39,444 bases of DNA from positions 1 through 39,444 of the forward strand of contig JAUWIB010000029.1 of assembly GCA_030605565.1 (NCBI GenBank), in the 5' to 3' direction. The position numbers were made by a program, and so were the translations under genes. The notes under the pieces were generated by a model. The model saw nothing but the letters and a program-made list of their open reading frames with translations, was not told the origin of the DNA and did not search any database. Numbering within the stretch: position 1 is the stretch's first letter; each line of letters begins with the position of its first letter. Origin of the DNA: a bacterium (GTDB taxonomy: Bacteria > Zixibacteria > MSB-5A5 > GN15 > FEB-12). Shown here piece by piece: positions 1 to 10,692 of this stretch.

Positions 1-53
1 TGAAGGGTTGTCCGTTCTTTTTTGCTAAGTATGATATCCTGTGCTACTCGCAT
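1..53 (-). mobile_element. IS630-family transposase, N-terminal fragment (runs off the left edge)
   Basis: Reverse complement reads ATGCGAGTAGCACAGGATATCATACTTAGC... = MRVAQDIILSKKERTTL, resembling IS630 transposase N-termini; the element seems to end at a CTAG (132-135), the preferred IS630 target. Confidence 0.6.
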
Positions 54-123
54 CTAAAACACCTCCACCGCAATAATACGGCAGAGGAACGCCGAAGTCA
101 AGATACTGCCTACTATTTATGCA

Positions 124-780
124 TCACACCACTAGTTCGTCCTGGCTACTGTGGTCCACTCTGACAGAATAGTTCTTCTCGTCGGATATGACTTTAGCAG
201 CTCCGGCCAACTTGAGAATCGGCACAGAAATCAATCGTTGCAATCGTGAAACGATACCAAAGACTATAAGGAAACAGCATATGATAATGAGACACACTGC
301 AATTCCGATCTGGTACAATCGTGCATCCAGTTGCTGTAGGTCGCTTTGAAGGTAGATAGTACCTAACCTATCAGTGTCCAGCGAGATCGTGTGGTACATA
401 CTCAGGGCGTAGTCGGTGAACTTGAAGCCAGGTTTGTCGATCGGTGGTGCCTTGAAATTATCCAGATGATCGTCCCGGACATAATGTGCCAGGACAAGCT
501 CTTTGTCTCCGTAAATGACGGCAGCAATTATGTGTTCCTCTGCCTTGAGGGCCGTGAGAACTTCACTGGCATCAGCGGCGTTATTGAATGAAATAGCGGC
601 CGTACAGTTGGAACCGATGATACTGCTGAGAGTTTCCAAGTCGCCCACCATTGATGTCTTCAGAGTGTAATGATCATAAACCATAAAAACAGTACCGGCC
701 AACACCAGAGCAACGCCGGTAGCTATCATGACAATCATCGTTAGCTTTTTGCGAATAGAGCTGTCTCTGAAATTAAACAA
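124..780 (-). pseudogene. CHASE8/HAMP sensor protein (probable histidine kinase), truncated in HAMP at the IS630 boundary
   Basis: N-terminal TM, CHASE8-like periplasmic domain, second TM, HAMP ending ...YSVRVDHSSQDELVV*; a HAMP normally continues after DEL and no catalytic domain follows. Confidence 0.7.
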
Positions 781-798
781 TCCGCCACTGCCCTTCTC

Positions 799-1341
799 TC
801 AGTCAACGATTCGAGCCAACCTGAGCAGCTTTGAGCTGATCTGCAAGCCGGTCTCTTCGGCGGCATCTACGTTTATTTCGAAGCGAATTCTGTCGTCTTC
901 TGCGAAGAATCCGATAGTCCCACCTCGCTCTGCGAAATCATCAATATCGCTGACGGTCAGAATGGCTCGGTTGGTCAGTATCTTCAGCATCCGATCCAAG
1001 GTACTCTCCTCCGACTGAGCAATGAACACCACATCGTAAGAAAGAATCTCTTCTGCGGATCGAGTATATGACACCGTAACAGATTTGCCACCGACCTTCA
1101 TTCCCTCAATGATATTTTCCAGTTCATTTCCGAAAGGATTCTCTCCGATCACACATATCTGCAGGAGAGAATCCTTCTCATCCGGCACATCGGGGGGCCA
1201 CTCCACGAACTTTGTGAAATTGTACAGGAAAGCCGCCTTGACGGCGTACTCCGAGGGCGCCTTAGCCTGGGCGCCTACCTGCATTGCCGTACAAAATGAG
1301 AGGCACAGAAGAGCAACAAATGTGAATATCAGCCTTCGCAT
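799..1341 (-). CDS. YfiR/DUF4154 family periplasmic protein
   Basis: Signal peptide (MRRLIFTFVALLCLSF), YAVKAAFLYNFTKFVEWP and CVIGENPFG...GKSVTV motifs typical of YfiR family; start set at the internal Met. Confidence 0.85.
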   Translation of the reverse strand: MRRLIFTFVALLCLSFCTAMQVGAQAKAPSEYAVKAAFLYNFTKFVEWPPDVPDEKDSLLQICVIGENPFGNELENIIEGMKVGGKSVTVSYTRSAEEILSYDVVFIAQSEESTLDRMLKILTNRAILTVSDIDDFAERGGTIGFFAEDDRIRFEINVDAAEETGLQISSKLLRLARIVD

Positions 1342-1345
1342 AGGT

Positions 1346-3382
1346 CTATAAGGCCAACTTAAGATCGGCGTGGAATCGTCTCTCAACCCCCGTACTTATC
1401 CTGCCCATTTCGGAGATGAACTCCGTATGGCTCTTCTCTAAAAGATCCTGACCGGTCACAGATAGTTCCAACTGAGGGAGTACCTGCCATCCGAGTCGCA
1501 GGTCGCCCGTCACGTAGCTGGATATCCCCTGCCGTTCGACCTCATCGACGTAGCGAATTTGGGTGGTTACATTGATGTTGCGACGCACTTCAGTTGTGGC
1601 ATACAAAGAGAACTGATTACTCGGCCCTGGTGATTCAAAACTCTTCAATGATCCAAACGATACTCCTTCCCCACCAAATCCAGCGTATGACCACTGATGC
1701 GAGTAGGACAACTTGAACTCTACCCGTTCGCTTGTTTTCCACGCCCCGGCAAACTCAACACCGTAGGTTTCGGCGTCCCGCGTATTCATGATGTCAACGG
1801 GCAGAATTATGTAAGCCGGATAGTTCTCATCAAACTCGGGCTCACCAATGGCTAAAGATAGAAGATCGTTGTACCGGCTGTAGAACCCGGTGACGTCAAG
1901 TGTAATACGATTGGACAAGGTCGACCGATAACCGACTTCGTACGCGACCAAGTTCTCGCTTCTGTTCTCACTGATACCCCTGAATACGACCTTTACCGGA
2001 ATCGGAGTCGGATTTGCCAATGACAAAGGTGGCACGGCCGCAATAAATAATTCCCCTTCACGGTCTACACGAGATGGTGTACGCACCGCTCTTGAAACTG
2101 ATGCCCATAATGTATGATCTCTTGCCGGATGCCATAGAATGTGACCACTCGGCTGGATCTCAAGATCAGTAAGCTCGTGGTATTCCAGCTTTGTCCCGAG
2201 CGTAAGCTCAAGCCTGTTAGGGACTATCGCATAATCAATCTGTGCGAAAATATTGCCAAGACCGTAGGTTCGTTCGGTTGGATTCATCGAGATGTAGAGT
2301 CCACTGGTGACCTTATCATGGTTAACTCTGTAGCCTCCGCCCCATATCACATCGAGTTGAGATGAGACGCCGAAGCTGTGTTGATAGTCCAAATCGTAGG
2401 TTTTACGACTGAAGTCAACCCACGTATCTTTTCTGGCGGCTTGGTCGAAGTAAACCTGCACCGTATGTTGGTTGCCGCTTTGGCTTTGCCGCGAGAAACG
2501 CGCCAGGATGTTGCCCCCGGTGATATCAGTCTGTTCCTGCAAAACCGTTGTGTAAGGAGCGTTGATATCAGGGACAACGTAATTGGCGCCCGCTTTTCCA
2601 TTATAAACGTCGCTCTGAACCGTTATGTCACTAAGATCCGAGAGAGCTCCATCATATCTGAAGCCTCCACGACCCATCCACCAATCGTCTTTGGTATCTA
2701 TTCCTGAGGAAGCGTCAAATTCATTGCGATCAAAGTACTTTCCATAGACGCGGAGGGAACCGTTGTTTCCAACTGGTCCATTGTATCGCAGTGCCCCTGC
2801 GCCTCGCTCATAGGTTCCGCTACCAACAACCAGCATAGTTTCCTGCGATTTGCCTGGCTGCTTGGTGGTGATATTGATCACGCCGTTGACGGCATTAGCT
2901 CCCCATAGGGTTGCCCCCGGACCGCGAATAACTTCGATACGGTCTATATCTTCCATCAGTACATCCTGGACATCCCACCAGACACCCGAGAACAGCGGCG
3001 AGTATACGGTACGGCCGTCTATGAGCACCAGGAGCTTGTTGGAAAAACTGGCATTGAATCCACGTGCGCTGATTGCCCAAGTGCTGCCATCGATATTGGC
3101 AACATGCAGTCCAGGCACCATACGTAAGGCATCCGGAATTGTGCGAGCTCCTGACTTTCGTATCTCCTCGCCGGTTAATACGTAGATGGCAGCGGCCGCA
3201 TCGGATAGCTTCTCAGCTTTCTTGGACACAGAGGTAACCTTGATGTCCATGAGGTCCTCAAGGCTCATCTGAGCAAGATCAAGGTCCTCTGAGCCTGCTT
3301 GTGAGGCCCAGGTACTGCCATTGAGGAATCCACCTACAAGAATGGCAAATACAAAGATTCGGACGGTTAGTGAGTTCATCAT
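1346..3382 (-). CDS. TonB-dependent receptor
   Basis: Plug domain (IPDALRMVPGLHVANIDGSTWAISARGFN...LLVLIDGRTVYSPLFSGVWWDVQ...IEVIRGPGATLWGANAVNGVINITTK) plus beta-barrel; AAGGAG RBS upstream of ATG at 3382/3379. Confidence 0.92.
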   Translation of the reverse strand: MMNSLTVRIFVFAILVGGFLNGSTWASQAGSEDLDLAQMSLEDLMDIKVTSVSKKAEKLSDAAAAIYVLTGEEIRKSGARTIPDALRMVPGLHVANIDGSTWAISARGFNASFSNKLLVLIDGRTVYSPLFSGVWWDVQDVLMEDIDRIEVIRGPGATLWGANAVNGVINITTKQPGKSQETMLVVGSGTYERGAGALRYNGPVGNNGSLRVYGKYFDRNEFDASSGIDTKDDWWMGRGGFRYDGALSDLSDITVQSDVYNGKAGANYVVPDINAPYTTVLQEQTDITGGNILARFSRQSQSGNQHTVQVYFDQAARKDTWVDFSRKTYDLDYQHSFGVSSQLDVIWGGGYRVNHDKVTSGLYISMNPTERTYGLGNIFAQIDYAIVPNRLELTLGTKLEYHELTDLEIQPSGHILWHPARDHTLWASVSRAVRTPSRVDREGELFIAAVPPLSLANPTPIPVKVVFRGISENRSENLVAYEVGYRSTLSNRITLDVTGFYSRYNDLLSLAIGEPEFDENYPAYIILPVDIMNTRDAETYGVEFAGAWKTSERVEFKLSYSHQWSYAGFGGEGVSFGSLKSFESPGPSNQFSLYATTEVRRNINVTTQIRYVDEVERQGISSYVTGDLRLGWQVLPQLELSVTGQDLLEKSHTEFISEMGRISTGVERRFHADLKLAL

Positions 3383-3634
3383 ATACTCCTTTACTCCTTG
3401 AAATGGACGCCAACAGGCTCCCCTTCTAAGTTCGGTACTGATATTGTGGGGTTCGGATACAAACTCCATATGACTTGATTTGAGCAAATTCATCCCCATC
3501 AGTACCGCTTCTATATTGGTCAGTTCCTCTAATATGATCTCCATCTTGCCGGAATTCGGCTCTCCGGCAAAACTTTATCCTTGCACCAGAAATGACATCA
3601 AGCACAGGAAAACGGTTGTGTACAGGTGCTTCAT
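3383..3634 (-). pseudogene. Internally deleted remnant of a second TonB receptor
   Basis: One frame reads MKHLYTTVFLCLMSFLVQG*SFAGEPNSGKMEIILEELTNIEAVLMGMNLLKSSHMEFVSEPHNISTELRRG; NLLKSSHMEFVSEPHNISTELRRG matches the receptor C-terminus DLLEKSHTEFISEMGRISTGVERR. Confidence 0.6.
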
Positions 3635-3968
3635 TAGGTCTCTTAGACAATTATCGGCACTGCGCAAGGGTGGCTTAACAAGACCTACTCCCTTATGGGA
3701 CGGGTGGGCCACCCGCCCTGCTAAGCCATGGGCCGCCGGACCTGAACATTATCGCATTCTCCCCAATTTCCACTGACATGATCTGACAGTGGCCTGTGTT
3801 ATCATGTAGCGAAGCAAGAGGGCTTGTGGGGCCGCCGCAGGCATTGGGGTTGTCCTGCGGAGCAACAAAAGTGAGGGGGTCGCCGTCCGGCGGCCTCCTC
3901 GCAAATGAAATGATGCCGAAACGTCGCGAGGCGATTGGTCGGACGACACAGAGCAGGAGAGTGTCAGC

Positions 3969-5507
3969 ATGTTAGCCAGAGTGATTTCATCCGCTACGTT
4001 GGGGGTCGATGCGTACACCGTTGAGGTCGAGGCCGACATTCAGCAGCAGTTGCCGGCTTTCGTTACAGTCGGGCTGCCCGAAGGAGCGGTACGGGAATCC
4101 AAGGAGCGGGTGACCGCGGCGATCAAGAACTCGGATTTCATTTTCCCATCCAAAAGGGTGACTATCAATCTGGCTCCGGCGGACATCAAGAAGGAAGGTT
4201 CGGCTTTTGACCTGCCGATAGCTGTCGGAATCCTGGCCGCGACCGGGCAGATTCTGCGCGATCGTTCGGATGAGTTTGTCATTCTCGGAGAGTTGTCGCT
4301 CGACGGCACCCTCAGGCCGGTGCCGGGAGTGCTGCCGATGGCCATGGTACATGCCTTGGGCAACGGACTTAAGGGGCTGATCGTTCCAGTCCAGAACTCC
4401 AAAGAAGCCGCCATCGCCGGTACTCTGCCGGTCTACCCGGTGAGATCACTGAAAGAAGCGGTTCATTTTCTGGAGGATGAATCTTCAATAAAACAGTTCC
4501 GCGTAGACATCGATGCCGTTTTTAGGGCTGCTCACAAATACACGACCGATTTCGCCGACGTCAAAGGTCAGGAATCGGCCAAGCGTGCGCTGGAGGTGGC
4601 TGCTGCCGGTGGGCACAATATCGTGATGATCGGCCCGCCCGGTTCCGGTAAGACGATGCTGGCGCGACGCATGCCGACGATCCTGCCGGACATGTCGCTG
4701 GAGGAAGCTCTCGAAACGACCAAGATTCATTCGGTGGCCGGTCGCCTCCCGGCCGAATCGGCGCTTGTGGCCACGCGGCCGTTCCGCTCGCCGCATCATT
4801 CGATATCATACGCCGGACTGATCGGCGGCGGCGCCATTCCCAAACCGGGTGAGGTCTCGCTGGCCCATCATGGCGTACTGTTTCTCGACGAGCTGCCGGA
4901 GTTCAAGAAGGACATTCTTGAGATGCTTCGGCAGCCGATGGAGGACAACGCGGTCACAATCTCACGGGCTGCCACGACGCTCACCTACCCGGCCGGGTTC
5001 ATGTTGATCTCAGCTATGAATCCCTGCCCGTGCGGTTACTACGGTGACCCGTCCCACGAGTGCAACTGCTCTACTACCGAGATCCAGCGCTACATGTCGC
5101 GCATCAGCGGGCCGCTCATGGATCGGATCGATATCCATATCACGGTACCTTCGGTGAAATTCACGGAGTTATCTTCCGATATGTGCGGCGAGAAATCGGA
5201 GCTTATCCGCGAGAGAGTCAACGCCGCGCGAAAAATCCAGTTGGAACGTTTCAGCGTTGAGGAAAATATGTTCTGCAACGCTCACATGGAATCACGTGAT
5301 ATTCGCACCTACTGCAAGATTGAAGACAAGTCACAATCGTTATTGGCGATGGCTATCAATCAGCAGGGGCTGTCGGCGCGAGCCTATGATCGAATTCTCA
5401 AAGTAGCGCGGACGATTGCCGACCTGGCCGGCTCGGCAAGTATCGAACTGGGACACATCGCCGAAGCCATTCACTACCGCACCCTCGATCGGAAACTGTG
5501 GTTGTAG
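3969..5507 (+). CDS. comM: YifB/ComM family Mg-chelatase-like AAA+ ATPase
   Basis: [24 protein letters not shown], Walker [50 protein letters not shown]. Confidence 0.95.
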   Translation: MLARVISSATLGVDAYTVEVEADIQQQLPAFVTVGLPEGAVRESKERVTAAIKNSDFIFPSKRVTINLAPADIKKEGSAFDLPIAVGILAATGQILRDRSDEFVILGELSLDGTLRPVPGVLPMAMVHALGNGLKGLIVPVQNSKEAAIAGTLPVYPVRSLKEAVHFLEDESSIKQFRVDIDAVFRAAHKYTTDFADVKGQESAKRALEVAAAGGHNIVMIGPPGSGKTMLARRMPTILPDMSLEEALETTKIHSVAGRLPAESALVATRPFRSPHHSISYAGLIGGGAIPKPGEVSLAHHGVLFLDELPEFKKDILEMLRQPMEDNAVTISRAATTLTYPAGFMLISAMNPCPCGYYGDPSHECNCSTTEIQRYMSRISGPLMDRIDIHITVPSVKFTELSSDMCGEKSELIRERVNAARKIQLERFSVEENMFCNAHMESRDIRTYCKIEDKSQSLLAMAINQQGLSARAYDRILKVARTIADLAGSASIELGHIAEAIHYRTLDRKLWL

Positions 5508-5535
5508 GACACGTGAGTGAAGCTACCGCGTCGAC

Positions 5536-5591
5536 GTGCGAAGCGCGAAAAACAGGCTTGCCTGTGTGGGTGGCAGACGTCCTCGTTTGTC
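5536..5591. repeat. Intergenic composite palindromic repeat (GCGAAGCGCGAAAAAC block + GGCAGACG-TCCT-CGTTTGTC hairpin)
   Basis: Same modules recur near 6886-7026, 14761-14825, 15425-15444 and 19093-19112. Confidence 0.6.
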
Positions 5592-5672
5592 CCTGTATCC
5601 ACATCCGGCGATACTACGGACATGCAGGTGGCAACAAAGCCCGGCTGCAGGACTCCAAATCATCACAGCGCA

Positions 5673-5698
5673 CAAAAAAAACAGGGCCGGAGCCCTGT
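5673..5698 (-). terminator. Rho-independent terminator for the 5753..6208 gene
   Basis: Minus strand: ACAGGGC-TCCG-GCCCTGT followed by an 8-T tract. Confidence 0.8.
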
Positions 5699-5752
5699 TT
5701 GGTAATTATCGGTTTACCAGCCGCGTGTGCTATCGCGGCTGTGCGGTCGGCG

Positions 5753-6208
5753 TCAGTCGGATATTTTCTTCAGTCGCAGCACGTACAGAGTAGTGCCTTC
5801 CTGCAACTTGAGAATTAGCGAGTCGGCTGGCGTTTCATGAACAAAGACACCACGCGGATTCATCTCTTCGGTGCAGGCGTTACAGCCGGCATCCTTGTCC
5901 GGTACGGAGCTGCTCTCTTTGAGGCGAACACCTTCCGTGAGCGCCCATTGGCCATCCACTGCGCAGAAGCAGTTCTCCACATCCTGCGTTGTGTCAAGAT
6001 TCATGTGATAGGCTGTTTCATCGAAGATGAAGATGACATGTTCGCAGATAGATTTCTCGTCCGGACCACTGTAGTCTGTTATATAGCAATAGGTACCGGT
6101 GTAGGTCCCGACCAGGTTTACATCCGGCGGCAGGACGATGTCACTTTGACATCCAAACGCTATGACCAAAGCCACCAGGCATCCAAAGATTACAAGATAT
6201 TTCCTCAT
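5753..6208 (-). CDS. Putative lipoprotein, unknown function
   Basis: Lipobox-type signal MRKYLVIFGCLVALVIAFGC; followed by a terminator. Confidence 0.7.
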   Translation of the reverse strand: MRKYLVIFGCLVALVIAFGCQSDIVLPPDVNLVGTYTGTYCYITDYSGPDEKSICEHVIFIFDETAYHMNLDTTQDVENCFCAVDGQWALTEGVRLKESSSVPDKDAGCNACTEEMNPRGVFVHETPADSLILKLQEGTTLYVLRLKKISD

Positions 6209-6850
6209 CGATCAAAACTCCTATTTCAAGACATAAACTCCAAGCCAATATACAACGGCCGCTCGCACGGCACAACCGAAAAAAGATCGTCGGCCATGTT
6301 TATAACGTGCGACCCAGTTGATCTGTGCAACGACATCTGCCCATTCCGACAAGGCAATCTTCCATGTTTCTCTGATCGGACGGACCGCTACAATCCATTT
6401 ACAATGCCAAAAAAGATGGTCGCGGACAGGGTGGGAATCGCGGGCCTGACCACTAGGGCCAAGCCCACAATTCGGGTGCCTGACATATAATGAGTGATCG
6501 GCTTGCCGGCATTACAACCAGTGGAACGACAACGACATAGGCCAGTGGCGTGTTGCCCGACCATACCCTCCAGAACTTATCTGCGAGTATCGAAAATCGG
6601 ACCCCGGTCACCTTTTTGAGTACGATCTCTATTGACAACGGCGAGGCCGGGCAGTATAATAAATTGAAGTTTGCTGATCGGAACCCACTGGGGATCCCCC
6701 CCTCTATCCCCACTCCCTTCGGCAAGCTTCTTTTCTTTCGTCTTTCTTCAAATCCGGTTCGAGAATTCCGTTCGCGGATCAGATGTGCGATGCGGTGGGC
6801 TTGTCTCAACCGGGCCGCAAGTGGCGTGATTCAGGTGCTGTCAGGCTTGT

Positions 6851-7026
6851 GGGCGGCGGATTCCCTCGTTTGCCCCAGCATCGATGTGGTGCACGAGGAC
6901 GTACACCACGCACAAGAAAGCCTAAGCATAGAATGACGGCGCGCGAAGCGCGAGAAACAGGTGCTCTGGGTGGGGCGCCGGTCTGCCGCTTGACGTAATA
7001 CAGTGGGGCAGACCGGGAGGTCTGCC
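6851..7026. repeat. Cluster of intergenic short hairpin repeats
   Basis: 6886-6909 GTGGTGCACG-AGGA-CGTACACCAC; 7007-7026 GGCAGACC-GGGA-GGTCTGCC; 6939-6960 GCGCGCGAAGCGCGAGAAACAG block. Confidence 0.6.
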
Positions 7027-7087
7027 GCCCACAGTATCTCTCGGGACAGTCTCAACGACGCATGACAAGTATGGGATGTTTGGTGAG

Positions 7088-7549
7088 CTAAGAACCGCTG
7101 ACCGTCTTGAAGCTGTATATCTTCCACTTGCCATTGACTTTGTGCAACCCGAACCTCGTCATGTATCCCTGCGACTTTTCCTTGTCGATGAAAGTGACAT
7201 CGACAGAAGCCACGTCGTCGCCCTCGACATGCCCCTTGTTGATGATCCGCTGGAGGGAGAACCAGGTTTTCTTCGTCAGCCCTTCACCGGTCAGATCCTC
7301 GAGAATCTGCTCGGGGCTGGTGAATACGCGGGGGCTGTCGGTCTGGACGGCGTAGTCTTCGTTGAGGTTTTTCATCAATTCCGGCAGGTCCAGCAGATAA
7401 ATCAGAGCGGCTTGGTCGTTTTTTTCCATGGCGCCGAAAAGTGAGATGACTGTCTTCCTGGGAGCATCCTCCGCCGAGTCGGCACATACCAACAGGACAC
7501 TCAGGCTTAGACCGACGCATAACAACGAGACCGTTGCACGAATGCTCAT
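7088..7549 (-). CDS. Secreted small protein, DUF4878/NTF2-like
   Basis: Signal peptide; ISLFGAMEKNDQAALIYLLDLP...KWKIYSFKTV pattern of NTF2/DUF4878-like folds. Confidence 0.55.
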   Translation of the reverse strand: MSIRATVSLLCVGLSLSVLLVCADSAEDAPRKTVISLFGAMEKNDQAALIYLLDLPELMKNLNEDYAVQTDSPRVFTSPEQILEDLTGEGLTKKTWFSLQRIINKGHVEGDDVASVDVTFIDKEKSQGYMTRFGLHKVNGKWKIYSFKTVSGS

Positions 7550-8502
7550 TTGGAAAAACCTCCGGTTACGGTTATGCGGTGACTCTCACCAAGATCAGCC
7601 CCGGGGGCGTAGGCGTAGGCGATGTGCAGTCGTTTGTAGTCGAAACCGACCCCAACGGTCAAGCCGGCCCAATTGTCGTCGGAGTCGTGGGCGCGATAGT
7701 TGGAGCCGAAACTGTTCCATCCGAGCCGCAAGTAAAGTGGTTTCAGTTCGTGGTACTCGCCGCCGACAGCAAACTCGATGTCATTGTCAACCGGCACGAT
7801 CAGATCAGAAGCCAATAGCAGCGGTAAGCCGCGAGGGCGGTACGAGACACCGCCTCGAAAGGTCAGGGGTAGTCGGTACTTCTCAGAACCCAGCGCCGAA
7901 AGCTGTTTGCCGAGGTTTTGCACCATCACGCCGCCGGTGAAACGCTCGCGATCATCAGTGTACTTGGCGCCCAGGTCAACCGCGAAACCAGTGGCGGAGT
8001 ATTCGTGGACATGCTCGTATATGAACTTGGCCGTGATGCCGAGTTTGAAGTTGTAGCTCACCTGTCGTCCGTAGGTTGCCGCCAGCACGATGTCTGAGCC
8101 GCCGAAGGTTCCCAGTCGCCGACCGCTGGTGTTGGTTTCGACGAATTCACCGTAGCCCAAATAATCGAAGTGTCCGGCTATCGAACTTCGTTCGTCGAGA
8201 GGGAAGATCATACCGACAAAGCCGGATTGCATATCCACGAAGTAGTTGTGGTAGCCGCCGATCCATCGCGTTCCCTTGCCGCCGGCGATACCTGCCGGGT
8301 TGTAGTAAAGAGCCGATTCGTCATCAGCCAGACCGGTGGCCGCGCCACCCATCCCGATGGCTCTGGCTCCTATGTTGATCTTAAGGAATGGAAACGCGCT
8401 GGTCCCGGCTTTGGAGTTAATCTCGGCCTTTGGCTCAGAGGGAGCACCTAACGTCAAGGTGAGAACCATCGCGAATATCAACAAGCATGTGTATCTTTTC
8501 AA
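7546..8502 (-). CDS. PorV/PorQ-like (UPF0164) outer-membrane beta-barrel protein
   Basis: GTSAFPFLKINIGARAIGMGGAATGLADDESALYYNPAGIAG motif; probable TTG start at 8502 with AGGAAAGG upstream; the longer ORF start lies inside a repeat element. Confidence 0.85.
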   Translation of the reverse strand: MKRYTCLLIFAMVLTLTLGAPSEPKAEINSKAGTSAFPFLKINIGARAIGMGGAATGLADDESALYYNPAGIAGGKGTRWIGGYHNYFVDMQSGFVGMIFPLDERSSIAGHFDYLGYGEFVETNTSGRRLGTFGGSDIVLAATYGRQVSYNFKLGITAKFIYEHVHEYSATGFAVDLGAKYTDDRERFTGGVMVQNLGKQLSALGSEKYRLPLTFRGGVSYRPRGLPLLLASDLIVPVDNDIEFAVGGEYHELKPLYLRLGWNSFGSNYRAHDSDDNWAGLTVGVGFDYKRLHIAYAYAPGADLGESHRITVTGGFSK

Positions 8503-8523
8503 AATCGACCTTTCCTGTCTAAC

Positions 8524-8640
8524 AGGCTGTTGAAAAAGTGAAGTTTCTGTCATTGCGAGCGAAGCGTGGCATCCTCGGATTTCTGCGAAACAACCAATTG
8601 GAGATTGCCGCGTCCACCTGCGGCGGACTCGCAATGACGC
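8524..8640. repeat. MITE-like repeat (GTCATTGCGAGCGAAGCG ... GCAATGACGC), one outer arm missing
   Basis: AGGCTGTTGAAAAAG followed by internal inverted repeats GTCATTGCGAGC / ACTCGCAATGAC; second copy at 37251-37404. Confidence 0.7.
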
Positions 8641-8755
8641 CTGAATCGCCTTTCATCAGTCTGCCAATTCCTGACTTGATCGTTCTACCATCTTATACTA
8701 TTTATCGACCTGTTTGGTCGGTGCTGTAGAACTGACTCCGGATCCACTGCCGCTG

Positions 8756-9250
8756 TCACCAACTTTTGGTGGTACGGTTGATTATCGATACGATCAGACG
8801 CTGAATCGCTTTGCTCTGACCATCCTGTTCGGTTTCGCTGTCGACCAGGTAAACACCTTCCTGGACCATGCTTTCCCGCCAGATATCAGAATCGTTGTCC
8901 CGTGGGTTTCTCAGCGCCACGTCAAAAGTCATAGTCACGCTGTATGACAACACCACATCATTCTCGTCATACTCAAACGGCTTGCGTTCATAACGAGTCA
9001 GAACACCGGACAGAGCCGCGTCGGCGTTTTCGGCGGAGACAACCTTGAAAGTCCCGTCGGCCAGAAAGGCATCGATCACCAGATCGGTTATGCGGTCAGC
9101 CAGATCATACTCGGTTGTCTTGTTGTCGAAACGGTCGACCGCTATCGTTTGGATGCTCGATTTCCCGGCCGGGTTGAACGTATAGACGGCGCAACCCAAG
9201 CCTATAAAAGCTGCTACAAGCGGTGCTAACAATAACCTGTGTGCCATCAA
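8756..9250 (-). CDS. lptE: LptE-family LPS-assembly lipoprotein
   Basis: Lipoprotein signal then YTFNPAGKSSIQTIAVDRFDNKTTEYDLADRITDLVIDAFLADGTFKVVS, typical of LptE-family proteins. Confidence 0.8.
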   Translation of the reverse strand: MMAHRLLLAPLVAAFIGLGCAVYTFNPAGKSSIQTIAVDRFDNKTTEYDLADRITDLVIDAFLADGTFKVVSAENADAALSGVLTRYERKPFEYDENDVVLSYSVTMTFDVALRNPRDNDSDIWRESMVQEGVYLVDSETEQDGQSKAIQRLIVSIINRTTKSW

Positions 9251-10557
9251 TCTTTCAACCCCTGAGTTTTGCGCACGTTCCCGTTTCCGAGCGATCCGCT
9301 CACTATTTTGCCCCGCTTAATTACCAACTGGGCCAGGTTTACACCGCAGTGATAAGGCAGTTCGCGGTAGTCCTGCATGTCCCAGATGACCAGGTCGGCC
9401 ATACAGCCGACCTTGAGGCGACCGATTCGGTCTTGCCGGTTGATAGCGCAGGCGGCGTTGACGGTCACCGCCGAGATTGCTTCGGCAGCCGTCATTTTCA
9501 TCTGTAATGCAGCCAGTGAGATAACCAGAGACAAAGATTCGGTGTTACTGGAACCGGGGTTGCAGTCGGTCGACAATGCCACGATGACACCGGCCTCGAT
9601 CATTTTGCGGGCCGGAGCGTAGGTGGTCCCGGCCAGCGAGAAGGTTGTCGCGGGTAACAGCACCGCTGCCGTCCCGGATGCAGCCATAGCCCGAATACCT
9701 TCGTCTGAAGCGTATACGAGGTGATCGGCGGAGACAGCCCCCATTGAGGCGGCCAGTTCAGCACCGCCGGTGGAACCCAATTCATCGACGTGGAACTTCA
9801 AACCAAGTCCTGAGTCCCTGGCGGCTTGCTGGATGCGACGTGATTCATCGACGTCGAACACACCTTTCTCGCAGAAGATGTCGGAGAACTCGGCCAGCCC
9901 TTGCGCGGTAACCTTGGGCAGCATTTCGTTGATCACCAGATCGGCATAGGCCTTGCGGTCTTCGCGGTATTCGTCCGGAACTTCGTGCGCACCCAGAAAA
10001 GTCGGGACCAGATCGATTGGGTGCGTATTATTGAGTTCGCGAATAATCTCCAACTGTTTGAGTTCAGACTCAGTCGACAGACCGTAGCCGGATTTGGCCT
10101 CGATAGTGGTGATACCGTGAGCCAGCAGCCGGTCGAGCCGGTGCGAGGTCTTTTTTATGAGAACATCGGCGGGCGTGGTGCGCAGGTCACGCACGGAGGC
10201 TCGGATGCCGCCCCCGGCAGCGGCGATTTCCATGTAGGTTTTGCCCCGGATGCGCATCTCGAATTCTTTTTCGCGCGTCATCGAGAACACCGGATGAGTG
10301 TGCGGATCAATGAAACCGGGGGTGACAACCCGGCCGCCGGCATCGATCACCCGACATCCCTCAGCCAACGGCGCGCGGCCTTCAACCTCATCGGAACGAC
10401 CGACGGCCAGCAGTTCCTCACCGGCCACGGCCACTCCCCCATTCTCAACCAGAGCCAGTTGTTTCATCTGATCACCAAGCCGGGGAACGTCTCCGGCCAT
10501 CGTGACCAACTGACCGATGTTCTTGACAAGTAGAGTGGCTTTCTTTTCCAACGGCAT
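9247..10557 (-). CDS. hutI: Imidazolonepropionase
   Basis: VTPGFIDPHTHPVFSMTREKEFEMRIRGKTYMEIAAAGGGI, GLKFHVDELGSTGGAELAA, LSTDCNPGSSNTES. Confidence 0.95.
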   Translation of the reverse strand: MPLEKKATLLVKNIGQLVTMAGDVPRLGDQMKQLALVENGGVAVAGEELLAVGRSDEVEGRAPLAEGCRVIDAGGRVVTPGFIDPHTHPVFSMTREKEFEMRIRGKTYMEIAAAGGGIRASVRDLRTTPADVLIKKTSHRLDRLLAHGITTIEAKSGYGLSTESELKQLEIIRELNNTHPIDLVPTFLGAHEVPDEYREDRKAYADLVINEMLPKVTAQGLAEFSDIFCEKGVFDVDESRRIQQAARDSGLGLKFHVDELGSTGGAELAASMGAVSADHLVYASDEGIRAMAASGTAAVLLPATTFSLAGTTYAPARKMIEAGVIVALSTDCNPGSSNTESLSLVISLAALQMKMTAAEAISAVTVNAACAINRQDRIGRLKVGCMADLVIWDMQDYRELPYHCGVNLAQLVIKRGKIVSGSLGNGNVRKTQGLKD

Positions 10558-10692
10558 ATCACGAATATATGGTGTGAGCGGTTCTGATCAAAATGATTCT
10601 TACATGGCGACAGACCAAGGGGCGCGTCCCGTAACTGGTTGTGGGTTGGTTTGAAGATTAACCTACCCTACCGCAAGTAGAAAAACACCAAG

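Noticed and set aside
5837-6490. 217-aa plus-strand ORF opposite the lipoprotein gene
   Set aside because: The minus-strand ORF has a lipobox signal and a proper terminator; the plus ORF spans its intergenic region and has no domain.
6453-6809. 118-aa ORF with LKKVTGVRFSILADKF
   Set aside because: Spans a noncoding repeat-rich area with no RBS or family; not supported as coding.
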